64,000 nucleotides of DNA from Peribacillus alkalitolerans (GCF_010882125.1 NZ_JAAGVZ010000001.1:434001-498000); one strand, 5' to 3'; shown: positions 51,153-60,713, numbered from the stretch's first letter. Made by a program: numbers and translations. Notes: a model not told the origin generated them from the sequence alone.

Positions 51153-51827
51153 TTATAAAAATAGACCCGAGAAAAACTGATTTAAAGTATGGCTCAATTT
51201 AGGAATTACAACGTTAAAAATAGGCTGTATGGTGTAGCGATCTAACGGAGTAATCACTAGTACTAAGAAAATAAGAGACCCATATTGCTCAAATTGGGTC
51301 ATCTTTGCCCTTAAATGGTCAGGAGCCAAATCCTCTAGGATACGATATCCATCCAAAGGTGGAAACGGCAACAAATTAAAGACGAATAACAATAAGTTTA
51401 AACTAATCATCATATTTAAGAGATTTTGAAGAAATTCAGATTCCCCACCAATACCGAACGACTGCAATCCGTACCAGATGATAAAGGATAGCATCGCAAT
51501 AAATAAGTTGCTCAATGGACCAGCGACAGATACTAACACCCCTGCTAATCGTGGGTTTTTAAAGTAAGAACGGTTCACTGGGACAGGACGTGCCCACCCA
51601 AATCCAAAAATCAAAATTAAAATGGTACCTAAAGGATCGAGATGTTCTTTAGGATTCAGAGTAAGACGGCCTTGATTTTTTGCAGTCGGGTCTCCAAATT
51701 TATAAGCTACATACGCGTGCGCGAATTCATGTATCGTAAAAGCGACCAATAGAGCTATGATTACATAAGGTAATTCTTCTAATGAATATACCAAAAACCC
51801 ATTTAACATTCTTTCTAGTGTATCCAA
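51153..51827 (-). CDS. ywhC: Site-2 protease-family membrane metallopeptidase (YwhC)
   Basis: 224 residues, M50 family. Zinc motif [11 protein letters not shown] (HExxH, about 32-36) in the first part, third ligand in [18 protein letters not shown] (NxxPxxPLDG). Four to five membrane helices. Small M50 proteins of this kind lack a PDZ domain, and targets are unknown. ATG 51833 touches the GGAGGA; TTG 51827 has 7-nt spacing and is preferred, but the start is uncertain. Follows the order of B. subtilis ywhD-ywhC-ywhB. Confidence 0.85.
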   Translation of the reverse strand: MDTLERMLNGFLVYSLEELPYVIIALLVAFTIHEFAHAYVAYKFGDPTAKNQGRLTLNPKEHLDPLGTILILIFGFGWARPVPVNRSYFKNPRLAGVLVSVAGPLSNLFIAMLSFIIWYGLQSFGIGGESEFLQNLLNMMISLNLLLFVFNLLPFPPLDGYRILEDLAPDHLRAKMTQFEQYGSLIFLVLVITPLDRYTIQPIFNVVIPKLSHTLNQFFSGLFL

Positions 51828-51989
51828 AGTCATTCCTCCAAATATTAACTATCCTCATTATACCTTAATTTCTATTCCCATTTTATCAACAAACCGGACA
51901 TTATGTCATTTTCCTATGTCCCACATTCTTGATTTCTCCCTTCAATTATGAAACACTTTAAGCATTATTGATAGGAGGAGGGAAATTAC

Positions 51990-52178
51990 ATGCCCTATGT
52001 AACTGTAAAAATGCTAGAAGGTCGTACAGAAGAACAAAAGAAAGCACTCGTACAAAAAGTAACGGAGGCTGTTTCTGAAACTTCTGGAGCGCCAAAAGAG
52101 AATATCGTTGTATTCATTGAAGAAATGTCTAAAAACCATTATGCCGTTGGCGGTCAACGACTAAGCGACAAAGAATAA
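51990..52178 (+). CDS. ywhB: 4-oxalocrotonate tautomerase-family protein (YwhB)
   Basis: 62 residues. Proline-1 tautomerase fold: PYVTVKMLEGRTEEQKKALV with the catalytic N-terminal Pro exposed after Met removal, and the later HYAVGGQRLSD. In this family arginines near 11 and 39 help catalysis; Arg11 is seen here (GRTEEQ). Its natural substrate in Bacillus is unclear. GGAGGAGGG precedes ATG. Confidence 0.93.
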   Translation: MPYVTVKMLEGRTEEQKKALVQKVTEAVSETSGAPKENIVVFIEEMSKNHYAVGGQRLSDKE

Positions 52179-52244
52179 ACGTAAGTAAAACCATACGGTC
52201 TAGACACTCTAGGTCCTTTTAGTGAAACTTATTTCCATTACCAC

Positions 52245-52278
52245 GAAGGCTAGACTACATCATTGTAGTCTAGCCTTC
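52245..52278. terminator. Bidirectional hairpin between ywhB and ywgA
   Basis: GAAGGCTAGACTACA-TCAT-TGTAGTCTAGCCTTC, a 15-bp perfect stem, then TCTCTTTC on the plus side. The ywgA stop lies inside it. The U-run is weak on both strands. Confidence 0.7.
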
Positions 52279-52769
52279 TCTTTCAAACTTTCAATGTATC
52301 GATATGCTTCTTCTATTTCCTCGTGTGTATACTTCTGTTTACTTTTCAACGTAAAGATTTTCTCTTCTACTTCATCGCGTTTTAATTCATCAAAATATAA
52401 AACGGTGGATACTAATTCAAGGAATCTAGCATTCTGTTCATTCATATCTAGTAAACATTCACGTATATTGGTTAAATCTAAAGAATGCAGATTTAAAAAT
52501 TCCTGGCCTGATTCAGTAATCGAATAGCAGTATTGATGATAACCATTCTTCTTTTCCTTGGATTCATTAAGATAGCCCAGGTTGCATAGCTCTTCTATCC
52601 TTAATGTTAATTCTTCGGAATAGGGACCAAAAAAGTGAAATTGGAACTTTTCTTGGAAAGGGAAAGCTATTTTTTTAGAAATATAGATCATTTTTTGCAG
52701 CTTCTTGCGTCCTGAAATTTCCCCAACAGACGCTATGGCATGAATAATTTTCGCATGGTCCTTAAACAA
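52260..52769 (-). CDS. ywgA: YwgA family protein
   Basis: 169 residues. Conserved in Bacillus next to ywfO. N-terminal KLQKMIYISKKI..FQFHFFGPYSEEL looks like a small winged-helix or phage-antirepressor-like (SocA/Panacea-like) fold, with GPYSEELTLRIEEL. Function unknown. Start is TTG at 52769, with AGGAGTG upstream. It is downstream of ywfO by 53 nt and probably co-transcribed. Confidence 0.82.
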   Translation of the reverse strand: MFKDHAKIIHAIASVGEISGRKKLQKMIYISKKIAFPFQEKFQFHFFGPYSEELTLRIEELCNLGYLNESKEKKNGYHQYCYSITESGQEFLNLHSLDLTNIRECLLDMNEQNARFLELVSTVLYFDELKRDEVEEKIFTLKSKQKYTHEEIEEAYRYIESLKEKARLQ

Positions 52770-52822
52770 AGAACTTCACTCCTACAAAAATATAATGACA
52801 GATTGTTTTTATTCTTCAGGTA

Positions 52823-54127
52823 TTAATTAATCCCGAGTAATTCTCGAATTTGCCTCTTCACGTTCTTCTTCGTCGATTCGTCCAATAGTAAATCCAAAGG
52901 ATAATACAGCTTATGATCCGTCCTTCTCTTACCTGAAATGGCATCAACGATTTCCGATTCTCGTGATAACTCCCTGATTTCTCCGTTTGCCTTCAACAAA
53001 TGGATCGGCAACCTTTCTTCCTCTTCCCCTGGTCGATAAAAATCATATGGAAGATCAGATGAGGAGTCTACCACTAAGTAATACTCCGGATCAATCCCGG
53101 CTTTTTTAAATAGTTTTGTCAACTCAATCAGCTTCGTCATCCCTTCACTAGAAGGTTGATATTCTGCATATTTAAATAGGTTACGGTTCACAAAGCGATT
53201 GCATAAATCGCTTAGAATAGAATCGCTTTCTTCTTCCCATTGTTGGAAATAAAACTGCATGATTCCTTCATCCAATTTTAAATAGTCCGTTAGACTAACC
53301 TTCCCTTTAAACAGAGAATAAAAATGGATGGGTTCTTGGTTGAAGGTGTAACCAGTGTTATAGAGATGTTTTGCACGATGGAGGATTTTTTTCAATATGA
53401 CTTCCGCGCTTCTTGAGACAGGGTGGAAGTAAACTTGCCAATACATTTGATAACGGCTCATGATGTAATCCTCTATCGCATGCATCCCACTGCTCTTAAT
53501 CACTACGAGGTCTTCCCTAGGCCTCATAACACGTAAGATCCGCTCCATATCGAATTGACCATAGCTTACTCCAGTAAAATATGCGTCTCGCTGTAAATAA
53601 TCCATCCGATCAGCATCGATTTGACTCGATATTAAACTTACAACCAATTTATCTTCATATGTTTTAGCAATCACTTCAGCAACTTTTTTAGGAAAATTAG
53701 GTTCTACTTTTTTCAGTACTTGATGAACCTCTGTATCTCCTAAAATAATTTGTTTTGTAAAATCCTCATGATCTAGATCGAATACCTTCTCGAACGAATG
53801 AGAAAAAGGACCATGCCCTAAATCATGAAGTAATGCAGCACAAAGGACGAGAAGTCGTTGATCTTCATTCCATTCTTCCCTTCCCGAAAATACATCATCA
53901 ATGATTCTTCTAACTATTTCATAGACACCAAGAGAATGATTCAACCTACTGTGTTCGGCACCGTGAAAAGTCAAATATGTTGTGCCAAGCTGACGAATCC
54001 GTCTTAATCGCTGGAATTCTTTCGTACCAATCAAATCCCAAATTACTTTATCCCTTACATGGACATACCGGTGCACAGGATCTTTAAATACTTTTTCTTC
54101 GTCTAGCTTTTCATTTGAATATCCCAT
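52823..54127 (-). CDS. ywfO: HD-domain phosphohydrolase (YwfO)
   Basis: 434 residues. HD motif in CAALLHDLGHGPFSHSFEK (about 88-106) with an upstream ligand His in HSRLNHSLGVYEI and Asp in SSQIDADRMDYL. HD proteins of this size in firmicutes act on dNTPs (dGTPase-like) or nucleotides; the exact substrate is not shown. It is followed by ywgA in the B. subtilis order. Start ATG 54127 after AGGTGG. Confidence 0.88.
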   Translation of the reverse strand: MGYSNEKLDEEKVFKDPVHRYVHVRDKVIWDLIGTKEFQRLRRIRQLGTTYLTFHGAEHSRLNHSLGVYEIVRRIIDDVFSGREEWNEDQRLLVLCAALLHDLGHGPFSHSFEKVFDLDHEDFTKQIILGDTEVHQVLKKVEPNFPKKVAEVIAKTYEDKLVVSLISSQIDADRMDYLQRDAYFTGVSYGQFDMERILRVMRPREDLVVIKSSGMHAIEDYIMSRYQMYWQVYFHPVSRSAEVILKKILHRAKHLYNTGYTFNQEPIHFYSLFKGKVSLTDYLKLDEGIMQFYFQQWEEESDSILSDLCNRFVNRNLFKYAEYQPSSEGMTKLIELTKLFKKAGIDPEYYLVVDSSSDLPYDFYRPGEEEERLPIHLLKANGEIRELSRESEIVDAISGKRRTDHKLYYPLDLLLDESTKKNVKRQIRELLGIN

Positions 54128-54277
54128 AGGCCACCTACTTAAACGTAATCTTCATCTTTTCATTATAGCTTTTAATTTCATAAAAATTAAGCTAGTGAAT
54201 GGTTAAAATTTGAAAATTGAAAAATTTATATAGAACACATTTAATCTTTTGAAATCAAAGTAGTGTATATCTTTTTA

Positions 54278-54327
54278 GCCTATAAAGTTTATCCGTTGTT
54301 TGCAGCGAGAGGCACTTGCTTTCCGCT
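54278..54327. repeat. Fragment of the dispersed GC-rich repeat
   Basis: CCGTTGTTTGC..GAG..GCACTTGCTTTCCGC (54292-54327) resembles the start of the copy at 38420 (CCGTTGATTTCCG..CACTTGCTTTCCGC). The rest of the element is absent. Confidence 0.4.
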
Positions 54328-54391
54328 CAAAAAGAAAAATCATCCTCACATACTGTGCAAGATGATTTTCTCATTTTCTATATATAATGAA

Positions 54392-54613
54392 TTACTTAAT
54401 TTTAGTTCGGACTTTATCCATTAGCTCGTCCTCATTAGGAGCTGAAACAGGACGATTATTTACAAATGCGAATGACTTTTTTCTTCCTGGACCACAGTAG
54501 GATTGGCAGCCAATATCAATGGCAGCATCAGGATCCAGTTTTTTCAGACGTGGTACAAGCGTTTTGATGTTAGTCGCTTGGCAATCATCGCAAATACGAA
54601 ACTCATTTGCCAT
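54392..54613 (-). CDS. DUF1450 family small protein
   Basis: 73 residues. Cysteines in [11 protein letters not shown] and [19 protein letters not shown] resemble the DUF1450 (YuzB-like) fold, which looks like a thioredoxin-like ferredoxin with a CxxC pair. Function unknown. An ATG at 54628 overlaps its ribosome site, so 54613 is chosen with doubt. It stands alone, with a hairpin (AATCATCTTGC..GAGGATGATT, 54337-54372) after it. Confidence 0.75.
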   Translation of the reverse strand: MANEFRICDDCQATNIKTLVPRLKKLDPDAAIDIGCQSYCGPGRKKSFAFVNNRPVSAPNEDELMDKVRTKIK

Positions 54614-54785
54614 TCTGTGACCACTCATCCTTTCTACTGTTTTACTTTACGAACTTTTTAGCGCTAAAGCGTATTGTACATTTTCTGTAAATGAATTTCA
54701 AGGAGCAAACTTTAACAGTTTCTTTTTCTTGCTATGAATCTTTGTATAAAACTCTAGGTTTTTGTTCAGAATGATGACTAGAGAA

Positions 54786-54824
54786 GGAGAAAAGCATTTT
54801 ATATAACATCAAAATGATTTCTCC
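54786..54824. repeat. Imperfect inverted repeat upstream of rsfA
   Basis: GGAGAAA-A-G-CATTTT pairs with AAAATG-A-TTTCTCC around a 10-nt centre, about 45 nt before the rsfA start. Not a terminator (no T-run). An operator or leader hairpin is possible. Confidence 0.4.
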
Positions 54825-54869
54825 CATAATTATAGATTCAGTGAGGCAGGCGAAGAAAGGATGAATTTC

Positions 54870-55619
54870 ATGAAGATCCGTCAAGATGCATGGAACGAAG
54901 AAGATGATTTATTATTGGCAGAAACCGTATTAAGGCATGTACGAGAAGGAAGCACGCAGTTAAATGCTTTTGAAGAGGTTGGCGATAAGCTCAATCGTAC
55001 ATCTGCTGCTTGTGGTTTCAGATGGAATGCAGTTGTACGCCATAACTACGAGAAGGCACTTCAATTGGCTAAAAAGCAAAGAAAGCAACGTCAAAGAATG
55101 CTAGGTAAAGAGCAAGGTGGAAAGAAAAAATTATTATATAATCCTTCCACACCAACTACAGCTATGGAAGTTGGATTAATGACAGAACCAACTGAACTAA
55201 TAAGCCTTAATTTCATCGAAGAAGATACTGTTGAGGTGGAAAGCAGACAAGAACTCTCTGTTCCAACTTCTTACACTCTTAAAAAACCAATTCAAACGTA
55301 TTCTAGCAATTCAATGAATCTTGATGCTGTTATTACGTACTTACAAAGTCTTCAGTCCAATCAATTAACGACAGAAGTACTAAAATCAGAGAACGAGAGA
55401 TTAAAGCTAGAAATAAAAGATTTGAAACAACGAAATCAAGAGATGGAGAAAAAGCTTTCAAGCCTAGAACAAAATTCAGAAACCATTCAAGAAGATTATG
55501 AAACATTGATGAAAATCATGAACCGTGCCAGAAAGCTTGTCCTCCTTGAAGAAGACGAGCGTCCTGCTACAAAATTCAAAATGGACCGTAACGGTAATTT
55601 AGAAAAGTTAGCAGAGTAA
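54870..55619 (+). CDS. rsfA: RsfA-family prespore transcriptional regulator
   Basis: 249 residues. N-terminal Myb/SANT-like DNA-binding motif ([29 protein letters not shown], then [17 protein letters not shown]), a basic stretch, and a C-terminal leucine-rich coiled coil (about 165-225). RsfA tunes sigma-F-dependent genes in the prespore. ATG 54861 opens the frame, but AAAGGA lies 8-9 nt before ATG 54870. Convergent with lipL, as in B. subtilis ywfN-ywfL. Confidence 0.88.
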   Translation: MKIRQDAWNEEDDLLLAETVLRHVREGSTQLNAFEEVGDKLNRTSAACGFRWNAVVRHNYEKALQLAKKQRKQRQRMLGKEQGGKKKLLYNPSTPTTAMEVGLMTEPTELISLNFIEEDTVEVESRQELSVPTSYTLKKPIQTYSSNSMNLDAVITYLQSLQSNQLTTEVLKSENERLKLEIKDLKQRNQEMEKKLSSLEQNSETIQEDYETLMKIMNRARKLVLLEEDERPATKFKMDRNGNLEKLAE

Positions 55620-55696
55620 AAAGACACATTCAAGACTATATATAGATATATATCTTTTGGAGAAAAGGTTGGCAGCAATCTCGTTATAAATAATCG

Positions 55697-55738
55697 AAGA
55701 GGGTGGCTCATGTCATGAGTCACCCCCTTTGCATTTTT
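55697..55738. terminator. Bidirectional hairpin between rsfA and lipL
   Basis: GGGTGGCTCATG-TCATGAGTCACCC overlaps the lipL stop and is followed on the plus strand by CCTTTGCATTTTTTC. Confidence 0.65.
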
Positions 55739-56559
55739 TCATTTCTCTCTTCAATTCGTTGAAGATAACCTTCATATAGATCAGCTTCATATTCAAGTAG
55801 CTGTGTGGATCGCAGTTCTTGACTATGCTTCTGCAGGAGAGTCAACAGCTTAAACATACACGTTTGAACAGTAAGCTCCTTATCTACTAATTCTTGCAAA
55901 GATGCCATTACTTCAGGAAGTATAATAGGAAACTGGAATTTAGTCTCGGCAGATTGTTTAGCTTTTTGATAGAAAGTCTGTATATATCGTGCTCTTTCGG
56001 AACCACTGCCTGTCACACAAAGATAAATTTGGACCGCCACTCCATTGCGGATGCGTCGCTGTGAAATGCCGGCGAATTTCTTACCACCGATACTTAAATC
56101 GTAGCTTCCAGGGCAATAAGATCCGACGATCTCCCTCGCTTCCACATTCACCTCGTAAGGCTCGAGCATTTTTCGGACTAGATGCCACATTGTATCATAG
56201 CCCATATTAATATCTATTTTATTGTCCTTTTCGGGAAAAATAAGAGAAAGATTTAGTACGCCTTCATCAAGGACAACCGCCAATCCTCCAGAATTCCTAA
56301 CAATCGTCCTGAAGCCTTCTTCTTGTAGGTACTGTATCCCCTCTTGTAAATAAGGGAGCTTCGTATCCTGAATACCTAGAACGACGGTATCATGATGAAC
56401 CCATGCCCTAGCTACCGCAGGAGACTGCCCTGTTCCAACCGAATGACAGAGGGTATCGTCCATCGCAAATGATTGAAGGGCTGAAAAATATGGCCCCATC
56501 GAAGTTTGATCTATAATACGCCATGTAGGCTGTATCAATAAAGACATGCTTTCTTGCAT
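55720..56559 (-). CDS. lipL: Octanoyl-[GcvH]:protein N-octanoyltransferase
   Basis: 279 residues, biotin/lipoate ligase fold. LipL moves octanoyl from GcvH to E2 subunits in the Bacillus lipoate pathway. Nucleophile Cys149 is in [37 protein letters not shown] is the RxxGG lysyl region. Length and sequence match B. subtilis LipL (281 residues). AAGGAG precedes ATG 56559. Confidence 0.94.
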   Translation of the reverse strand: MQESMSLLIQPTWRIIDQTSMGPYFSALQSFAMDDTLCHSVGTGQSPAVARAWVHHDTVVLGIQDTKLPYLQEGIQYLQEEGFRTIVRNSGGLAVVLDEGVLNLSLIFPEKDNKIDINMGYDTMWHLVRKMLEPYEVNVEAREIVGSYCPGSYDLSIGGKKFAGISQRRIRNGVAVQIYLCVTGSGSERARYIQTFYQKAKQSAETKFQFPIILPEVMASLQELVDKELTVQTCMFKLLTLLQKHSQELRSTQLLEYEADLYEGYLQRIEERNEKMQRG

Positions 56560-56686
56560 AATTTATCTCCTTAATTACGGAAAACCATTTTTAAAAAATG
56601 AATTTCACTTTCATCATTCAATAGTATAACAAAAACTACTTTTCATTATCGAATTAAATCCGCCAACACCCTTTTCCATAAAAAAG

Positions 56687-56717
56687 AAAGCACTCCAATT
56701 CAAGTGCTTTCTTTTTT
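56687..56717. terminator. Bidirectional terminator after pta
   Basis: AAGAAAGCACT-TGAATTGG or CCAATTCA-AGTGCTTTCTT stem (AAGAAAGCACT-CCAATTCA-AGTGCTTTCTT) with T-runs on both sides, beginning a few nt after the pta stop. Confidence 0.85.
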
Positions 56718-56720
56718 AGC

Positions 56721-57698
56721 TTATTGCTGTAATGCCTGTGCTGCAGTTATTAATGACAATTTGTATACATCTTCCTCATTACATCCACGAGATAGATCGT
56801 TTACAGGTCGATTCAACCCTTGTAGGATTGGTCCAACCGCTTCAAAATTCCCTAATCGTTGGGCAATTTTATAGCCAATGTTCCCTGCCTCTAGGCTAGG
56901 GAAGATAAATACGTTTGCATCCCCTTGCAATGGAGAATCTGGAGCTTTTTTTGCAGCCACTGATGGGACAAAAGCAGCATCAAACTGAAATTCTCCATCC
57001 AAGACCAACATTGGATCACGAAGCTTGGCAGTAGCCACGGCTTCCATTACTTTATTAGTTTCAGGCGATTTTGCAGATCCTTTAGTCGAAAAGCTCAACA
57101 TTGCCACTCTCGGTTCTATGCCAAACATCTTAGCCGTTCTTGCACTTTCGATGGCAATTTCAGCAAGGTCTTGGCTATCAGGGGAAATATTGATGGCACA
57201 ATCTGCAAATACATATTTTTCATCACCACGGACCATGATGAATACACCAGATGTTTTTTTTACGCCATCTTTCGTCTTAATGATTTGCAAAGCTGGACGA
57301 ACTGTATCTGCCGTCGAATGGGCAGCACCGCTCACTAGTCCGTCTGCCTTGTTCGAATGTACTAACATTGTTCCGAAATAATTCTCGTCCAATAAAATTT
57401 TACGAGCATCCTCTTCAGATACTTTTCCTTTTCTGCGTTCAATAAAGGAAGCAACCAATTCATCCATCATTATAAAATTATGAGGGTCGTAGATTTCAGC
57501 ATTTTCCAAAGAGATATTATAATCTTTTGCAAGTTGCTGAATTTTTTCTATATCCCCAATTAAAATAGGAGTCACTAATTTTTCTTGAGCAAGCCTTCCA
57601 GCAGCCTTTAAAATTCTCTCATCAGTTCCTTCAGGGAAAACAATTTTCAAAGGATGCCCTGATACTTTTTCTTTTAAAACAGTAAATAAATCACTCAC
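56721..57698 (-). CDS. pta: Phosphate acetyltransferase
   Basis: 325 residues. Interconverts acetyl-CoA and acetyl phosphate. PTA_PTB family: KIVFPEGTDERILKAA (about 18-33), SGAAHSTADTVRPALQII, and FPSLEAGNIGYKIAQR. Short, single-domain form as in bacilli. Start is GTG at 57698 after GGGAGG. A cre site lies about 75 nt upstream, and CcpA activates pta in B. subtilis. Confidence 0.96.
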   Translation of the reverse strand: MSDLFTVLKEKVSGHPLKIVFPEGTDERILKAAGRLAQEKLVTPILIGDIEKIQQLAKDYNISLENAEIYDPHNFIMMDELVASFIERRKGKVSEEDARKILLDENYFGTMLVHSNKADGLVSGAAHSTADTVRPALQIIKTKDGVKKTSGVFIMVRGDEKYVFADCAINISPDSQDLAEIAIESARTAKMFGIEPRVAMLSFSTKGSAKSPETNKVMEAVATAKLRDPMLVLDGEFQFDAAFVPSVAAKKAPDSPLQGDANVFIFPSLEAGNIGYKIAQRLGNFEAVGPILQGLNRPVNDLSRGCNEEDVYKLSLITAAQALQQ

Positions 57699-57771
57699 TA
57701 TAATAGCCTCCCTACACTCATTCGTATTTAGTCTACTCTTTGTTTGAAAAAAATTCTATGTAAGAGGAAAG

Positions 57772-57785
57772 TGTTATCGCTTTCA
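57772..57785 (-). promoter_or_regulatory. cre site upstream of pta
   Basis: On the minus strand TGAAAGCGATAACA, a perfect match to TGWNANCGNTNWCA. It lies about 75 nt before the pta start, which suits CcpA activation of overflow metabolism as known in B. subtilis. The gap from 57699 to 58039 holds no other clear element. Confidence 0.75.
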
Positions 57786-58039
57786 TCTTAAATGTTCTTT
57801 TTTTCTGAAAAATCCTTGTCCATCCTATTCAATTTTCTCCTATTAACGGTGGAATAAACCTTCGTTTCAATCAATGGTCAATCGAATGTTGAGAATAATT
57901 CCTGTAAATTTGTCCATTCTGTAAATATTAGTGCATTTTTCCTTAAAACTAACAGAATTAGGGTGTTTCTCTTCCTGCATTTTGGATTAACTGTGTTATA
58001 GTAAAAATTGTACATAGAAGAATTATAGGAGTGATAGCA

Positions 58040-58786
58040 ATGAGTGAAGCAGCACAAACTCTTGATGGCTGGTATTGCCTTCATGACTTCCGTACAATCG
58101 ATTGGACAACTTGGAAAATGCTTTCTAGCGATGAGCGCCATGGAATCATTTCAGAATTTCTTGGTCTAGTCGAGAAATGGAATAAAACTCAATCTAATAA
58201 AGAAGGCAGTCATGCCCTTTATACTATTGTTGGACAAAAAGCAGATTTCATGATGATGTTCGTACGTCCTACAATGGAAGAATTAAATGAAATTGAGACA
58301 GAATTCAACAAATCCAAGCTAGCTGAATATACAGTTCCAGCTCATTCTTATGTGTCTGTTGTTGAACTGAGCAACTATTTACCAGCTGGTGAAAATCCTT
58401 ACGAAAACCCTGAAATTCGTGCACGTCTATACCCAACCCTTCCAAAGGCAAAACATGTTTGCTTCTATCCAATGGACAAGCGCCGTCAAGGAAACGATAA
58501 CTGGTACATGCTTCCGATGGATGAGCGTCGTAAAATGATGCGTTCTCATGGGATGATCGGCCGCCAGTATGCAGGCAAAGTAAAGCAAATCATTACAGGT
58601 TCTGTTGGGTTTGATGACTACGAATGGGGCGTAACTCTATTCTCAGACGATGTGCTTCAATTCAAAAAGCTTGTTTATGAAATGCGTTTTGATGAAGTTA
58701 GCGCACGCTATGGAGAATTCGGTACTTTCTTTGTAGGTAACCTACTAAATGAAGACAAAATATTCTCATTTTTACATGTTCAATAA
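58040..58786 (+). CDS. hemQ: Coproheme decarboxylase
   Basis: 248 residues, chlorite-dismutase family. HemQ oxidatively removes two propionates from coproheme to give heme in the coproporphyrin-dependent pathway. [16 protein letters not shown] and [14 protein letters not shown] (proximal His region, about 173) are conserved, as is [18 protein letters not shown] at 58031 overlaps AGGAG; ATG 58040 has 8-nt spacing and is chosen. Divergent from pta. Confidence 0.95.
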   Translation: MSEAAQTLDGWYCLHDFRTIDWTTWKMLSSDERHGIISEFLGLVEKWNKTQSNKEGSHALYTIVGQKADFMMMFVRPTMEELNEIETEFNKSKLAEYTVPAHSYVSVVELSNYLPAGENPYENPEIRARLYPTLPKAKHVCFYPMDKRRQGNDNWYMLPMDERRKMMRSHGMIGRQYAGKVKQIITGSVGFDDYEWGVTLFSDDVLQFKKLVYEMRFDEVSARYGEFGTFFVGNLLNEDKIFSFLHVQ

Positions 58787-58796
58787 TTAAATGTTA

Positions 58797-58833
58797 CCTG
58801 AAAAGCCTCCAGAATTTTGGAGGCTTTTTTCAT
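58797..58833 (+). terminator. Terminator after hemQ
   Basis: AAAAGCCTCC-AGAATTTT-GGAGGCTTTT is followed by TT. It begins about 12 nt after the hemQ stop. Confidence 0.85.
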
Positions 58834-58844
58834 GTTCTAGCTTG

Positions 58845-58872
58845 GAATAAAACGCAAAACCCATCATACATA
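58845..58872 (+). promoter_or_regulatory. Possible sigma-E promoter of gerQ
   Basis: GAATAA at 58845, then CATACAT at 58865 about 13-14 nt later, resembling the sigma-E -35/-10 pattern. gerQ is mother-cell expressed in B. subtilis. One or two positions differ from consensus and the distance to the start (about 110 nt) is long. Confidence 0.35.
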
Positions 58873-58983
58873 TTAAATAGTGAAAATTTTGTTCAAGCTT
58901 CAAATCACTCCTTATCCATGCCTTTAGTTTGAGGCGGAGAACAGGAAAATCAGGTAAAAAATTGTGAATATGGAGGTTTGAAA

Positions 58984-59475
58984 ATGAGCCAAAACAATAC
59001 GAATCCATACATTAACTATGGATATAATTCCGGGCAACCTATTTATGGAGCAGTTCCAGATCCTCGTCAGCAACAACCTATGTATTACCAACAGCAGCCT
59101 ACACAGAACCAATACACGCCACCTCAAGGAGGCATGCCACCAGTTTCACAGCCACAAAGTGCGCCTACAACTGGTCCTCAGGGAATGCTGCCTGTTGAGG
59201 AATCATATATCGAAAACATCCTCCGCTTGAATAAAGGCAAGCTAGCTACTATCTATATGACTTTTGAAAACAATAAGGAGTGGAATGCAAAAATTTTCAA
59301 GGGAATCATTGAAGCTGCCGGCCGTGACCATATCATCATTAGTGATCCTCAAACAGGGATGCGTTACTTGCTTCCAATGGTTTACCTGGATTATATTACG
59401 TTTGATGAAGAAATCGAGTATGAGTACCCTTATAACGGGGCGCGTCCACAATTGGCACATTACTCACCTAGATAA
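58984..59475 (+). CDS. gerQ: Spore coat protein GerQ
   Basis: 163 residues. A Gln/Pro/Asn/Tyr-rich N-terminal half (QQQPMYYQQQP, about 25-60) leads to a conserved C-terminal domain (VEESYIENILRLNKGK, DPQTGMRYLLPMVYLDYITF). GerQ is a coat protein crosslinked by transglutaminase Tgl and needed to place the lytic enzyme CwlJ. TTG at 58978 is in frame, but GGAGG lies about 8 nt before ATG 58984. No cwlJ is seen in the window. Confidence 0.92.
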   Translation: MSQNNTNPYINYGYNSGQPIYGAVPDPRQQQPMYYQQQPTQNQYTPPQGGMPPVSQPQSAPTTGPQGMLPVEESYIENILRLNKGKLATIYMTFENNKEWNAKIFKGIIEAAGRDHIIISDPQTGMRYLLPMVYLDYITFDEEIEYEYPYNGARPQLAHYSPR

Positions 59476-59481
59476 CAAATA

Positions 59482-59519
59482 AAAATCCTTGCCGATAGAA
59501 ATCGGCAAGGATTTTGCTT
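59482..59519. terminator. Bidirectional terminator between gerQ and ywdK
   Basis: AAAATCCTTGCCGAT-AGAA-ATCGGCAAGGATTTT with T/A runs on both sides; shared by the convergent genes. Confidence 0.88.
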
Positions 59520-59520
59520 T

Positions 59521-59892
59521 TTACAAATATTTATAGACCGCAATCATCATTAGTACCCATGCAGCCAAAAAGGACAAGCCACCAAGGGGTGTGATCGCAC
59601 CAAGAACTTTAATTGGAGTTACACTTAATACATACAGGCTTCCAGAGAAGAGGATAATCCCGATAAACATTAGCCAACCAGCCCAATTCACCAAGGATAC
59701 ATTTGGCAATTTCCCTGAAAGTAGCCCTATGACTAACAAACCAGTCGCGTGGAACATTTGGTACGTCACGGCCTTTTCCCAAATTTTCATATATTTTTCT
59801 GTTAGCTTACCTTCTAATCCGTGTGCTCCAAAAGCCCCTAGAGCTACCGCTAAAAACGCATTGATTGCTCCGATTATTAGAAATACTTTCAC
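59521..59892 (-). CDS. ywdK: DUF423 family membrane protein (YwdK)
   Basis: 123 residues, four membrane helices, DUF423. Conserved ALGAFGAHGLEGKLTEKYMKIWEKAV (GAHGL) after the first helix and FLAAWVLM at the end. Function unknown. Start is GTG at 59892 after GGTGGAG. Same place as B. subtilis ywdK. Confidence 0.9.
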   Translation of the reverse strand: MKVFLIIGAINAFLAVALGAFGAHGLEGKLTEKYMKIWEKAVTYQMFHATGLLVIGLLSGKLPNVSLVNWAGWLMFIGIILFSGSLYVLSVTPIKVLGAITPLGGLSFLAAWVLMMIAVYKYL

Positions 59893-59934
59893 ACTTGTTC
59901 TCCACCTTTTTTTAAAATTTCTAATTAAAGCATA

Positions 59935-60216
59935 CTAGAAGTCGAATAAAGAATCTCCATTCGCATCTTCCATCCTTACTGTCTTTTCTTGTATTCCGCT
60001 TGGACGAGATGAGATGGAAGGACTCATGACAGCAGGTACATTAAAATTGACCGAAGACTTTGATGAAGGTACTTCAGAAGTTTGATTTGTCAACAGCTCA
60101 CACATCGATTGAATGGCAACCACATACCCTTTGCTTTCATCAATCGTTTGGGCAGACTTCGCTCTTTCTAAAAGTTCTTCTATTTTATGTAAGACTTGTT
60201 TATATGAAACATCCAT
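59935..60216 (-). CDS. ywdI: YwdI family protein (DUF5327)
   Basis: 93 residues. N-terminal helix-rich half (VLHKIEELLERAKSAQTIDE, SKGYVVAIQSMCELL), then a disordered Ser/Pro-rich half ending in GDSLFDF. Function unknown, position matches B. subtilis ywdI. GAGAGGTG precedes ATG 60216. The B. subtilis genes ywdJ and ywdH are not found next to it. Confidence 0.8.
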   Translation of the reverse strand: MDVSYKQVLHKIEELLERAKSAQTIDESKGYVVAIQSMCELLTNQTSEVPSSKSSVNFNVPAVMSPSISSRPSGIQEKTVRMEDANGDSLFDF

Positions 60217-60460
60217 ACTCTCTACACCTCTCTAAAAAGCCCTTGTGTTATCAATGAACCCATAATAGACCGTATTGTATCACAATCGGGTTAATCAATA
60301 CTAATGGTATTGCCCTCAAACACAAGCAATACATCACAGTCTTGTAATTTCCCCCTTGGATCTGGGCTAGTATTAACCGCCTCAACGGGTAAGCGCGAGG
60401 ACATTTAGTAAAAGTTCATGTTAAATCCATAAGTCCATAACCCTGAGTACCCTTCCTTTT

Positions 60461-60628
60461 TTACTTCGCTTCATACCTCATACAAGGCTGCCTTGATGAT
60501 TGGTAAACCGTTAAGGAAGGAAGTGTAGCCGTCTTAAATTGGAAGGCCTTGCATCCTTTAGGGAATTTCGGATCCCACGTTACATAGTAGTGTTTGCACT
60601 TTAAGCAATTAATCCTTTTTTGGTCCAA
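60461..60628 (-). CDS. Small cysteine-motif protein near ung
   Basis: 55 residues. CLKCKHYYVTWDPKFPKGCKAF has a CxxC and a third cysteine, and SSRQPCMRYEAK gives a fourth, so a small metal site is plausible. Similar short proteins occur in other firmicutes, but no function is known to me. The best start is TTG at 60628, with TGGAGGGG 6 nt upstream; GTG 60643 is also in frame. The surrounding 525-nt gap holds it alone plus a parS-like site. Confidence 0.7.
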   Translation of the reverse strand: MDQKRINCLKCKHYYVTWDPKFPKGCKAFQFKTATLPSLTVYQSSRQPCMRYEAK

Positions 60629-60713
60629 CAGATTCCCCTCCACCCTCTATATTCTACATGAAGTTAATGGCAAGAACGGAGAAGAAGTTTGAATAATAGA
60701 TGTCGAAATGTAA

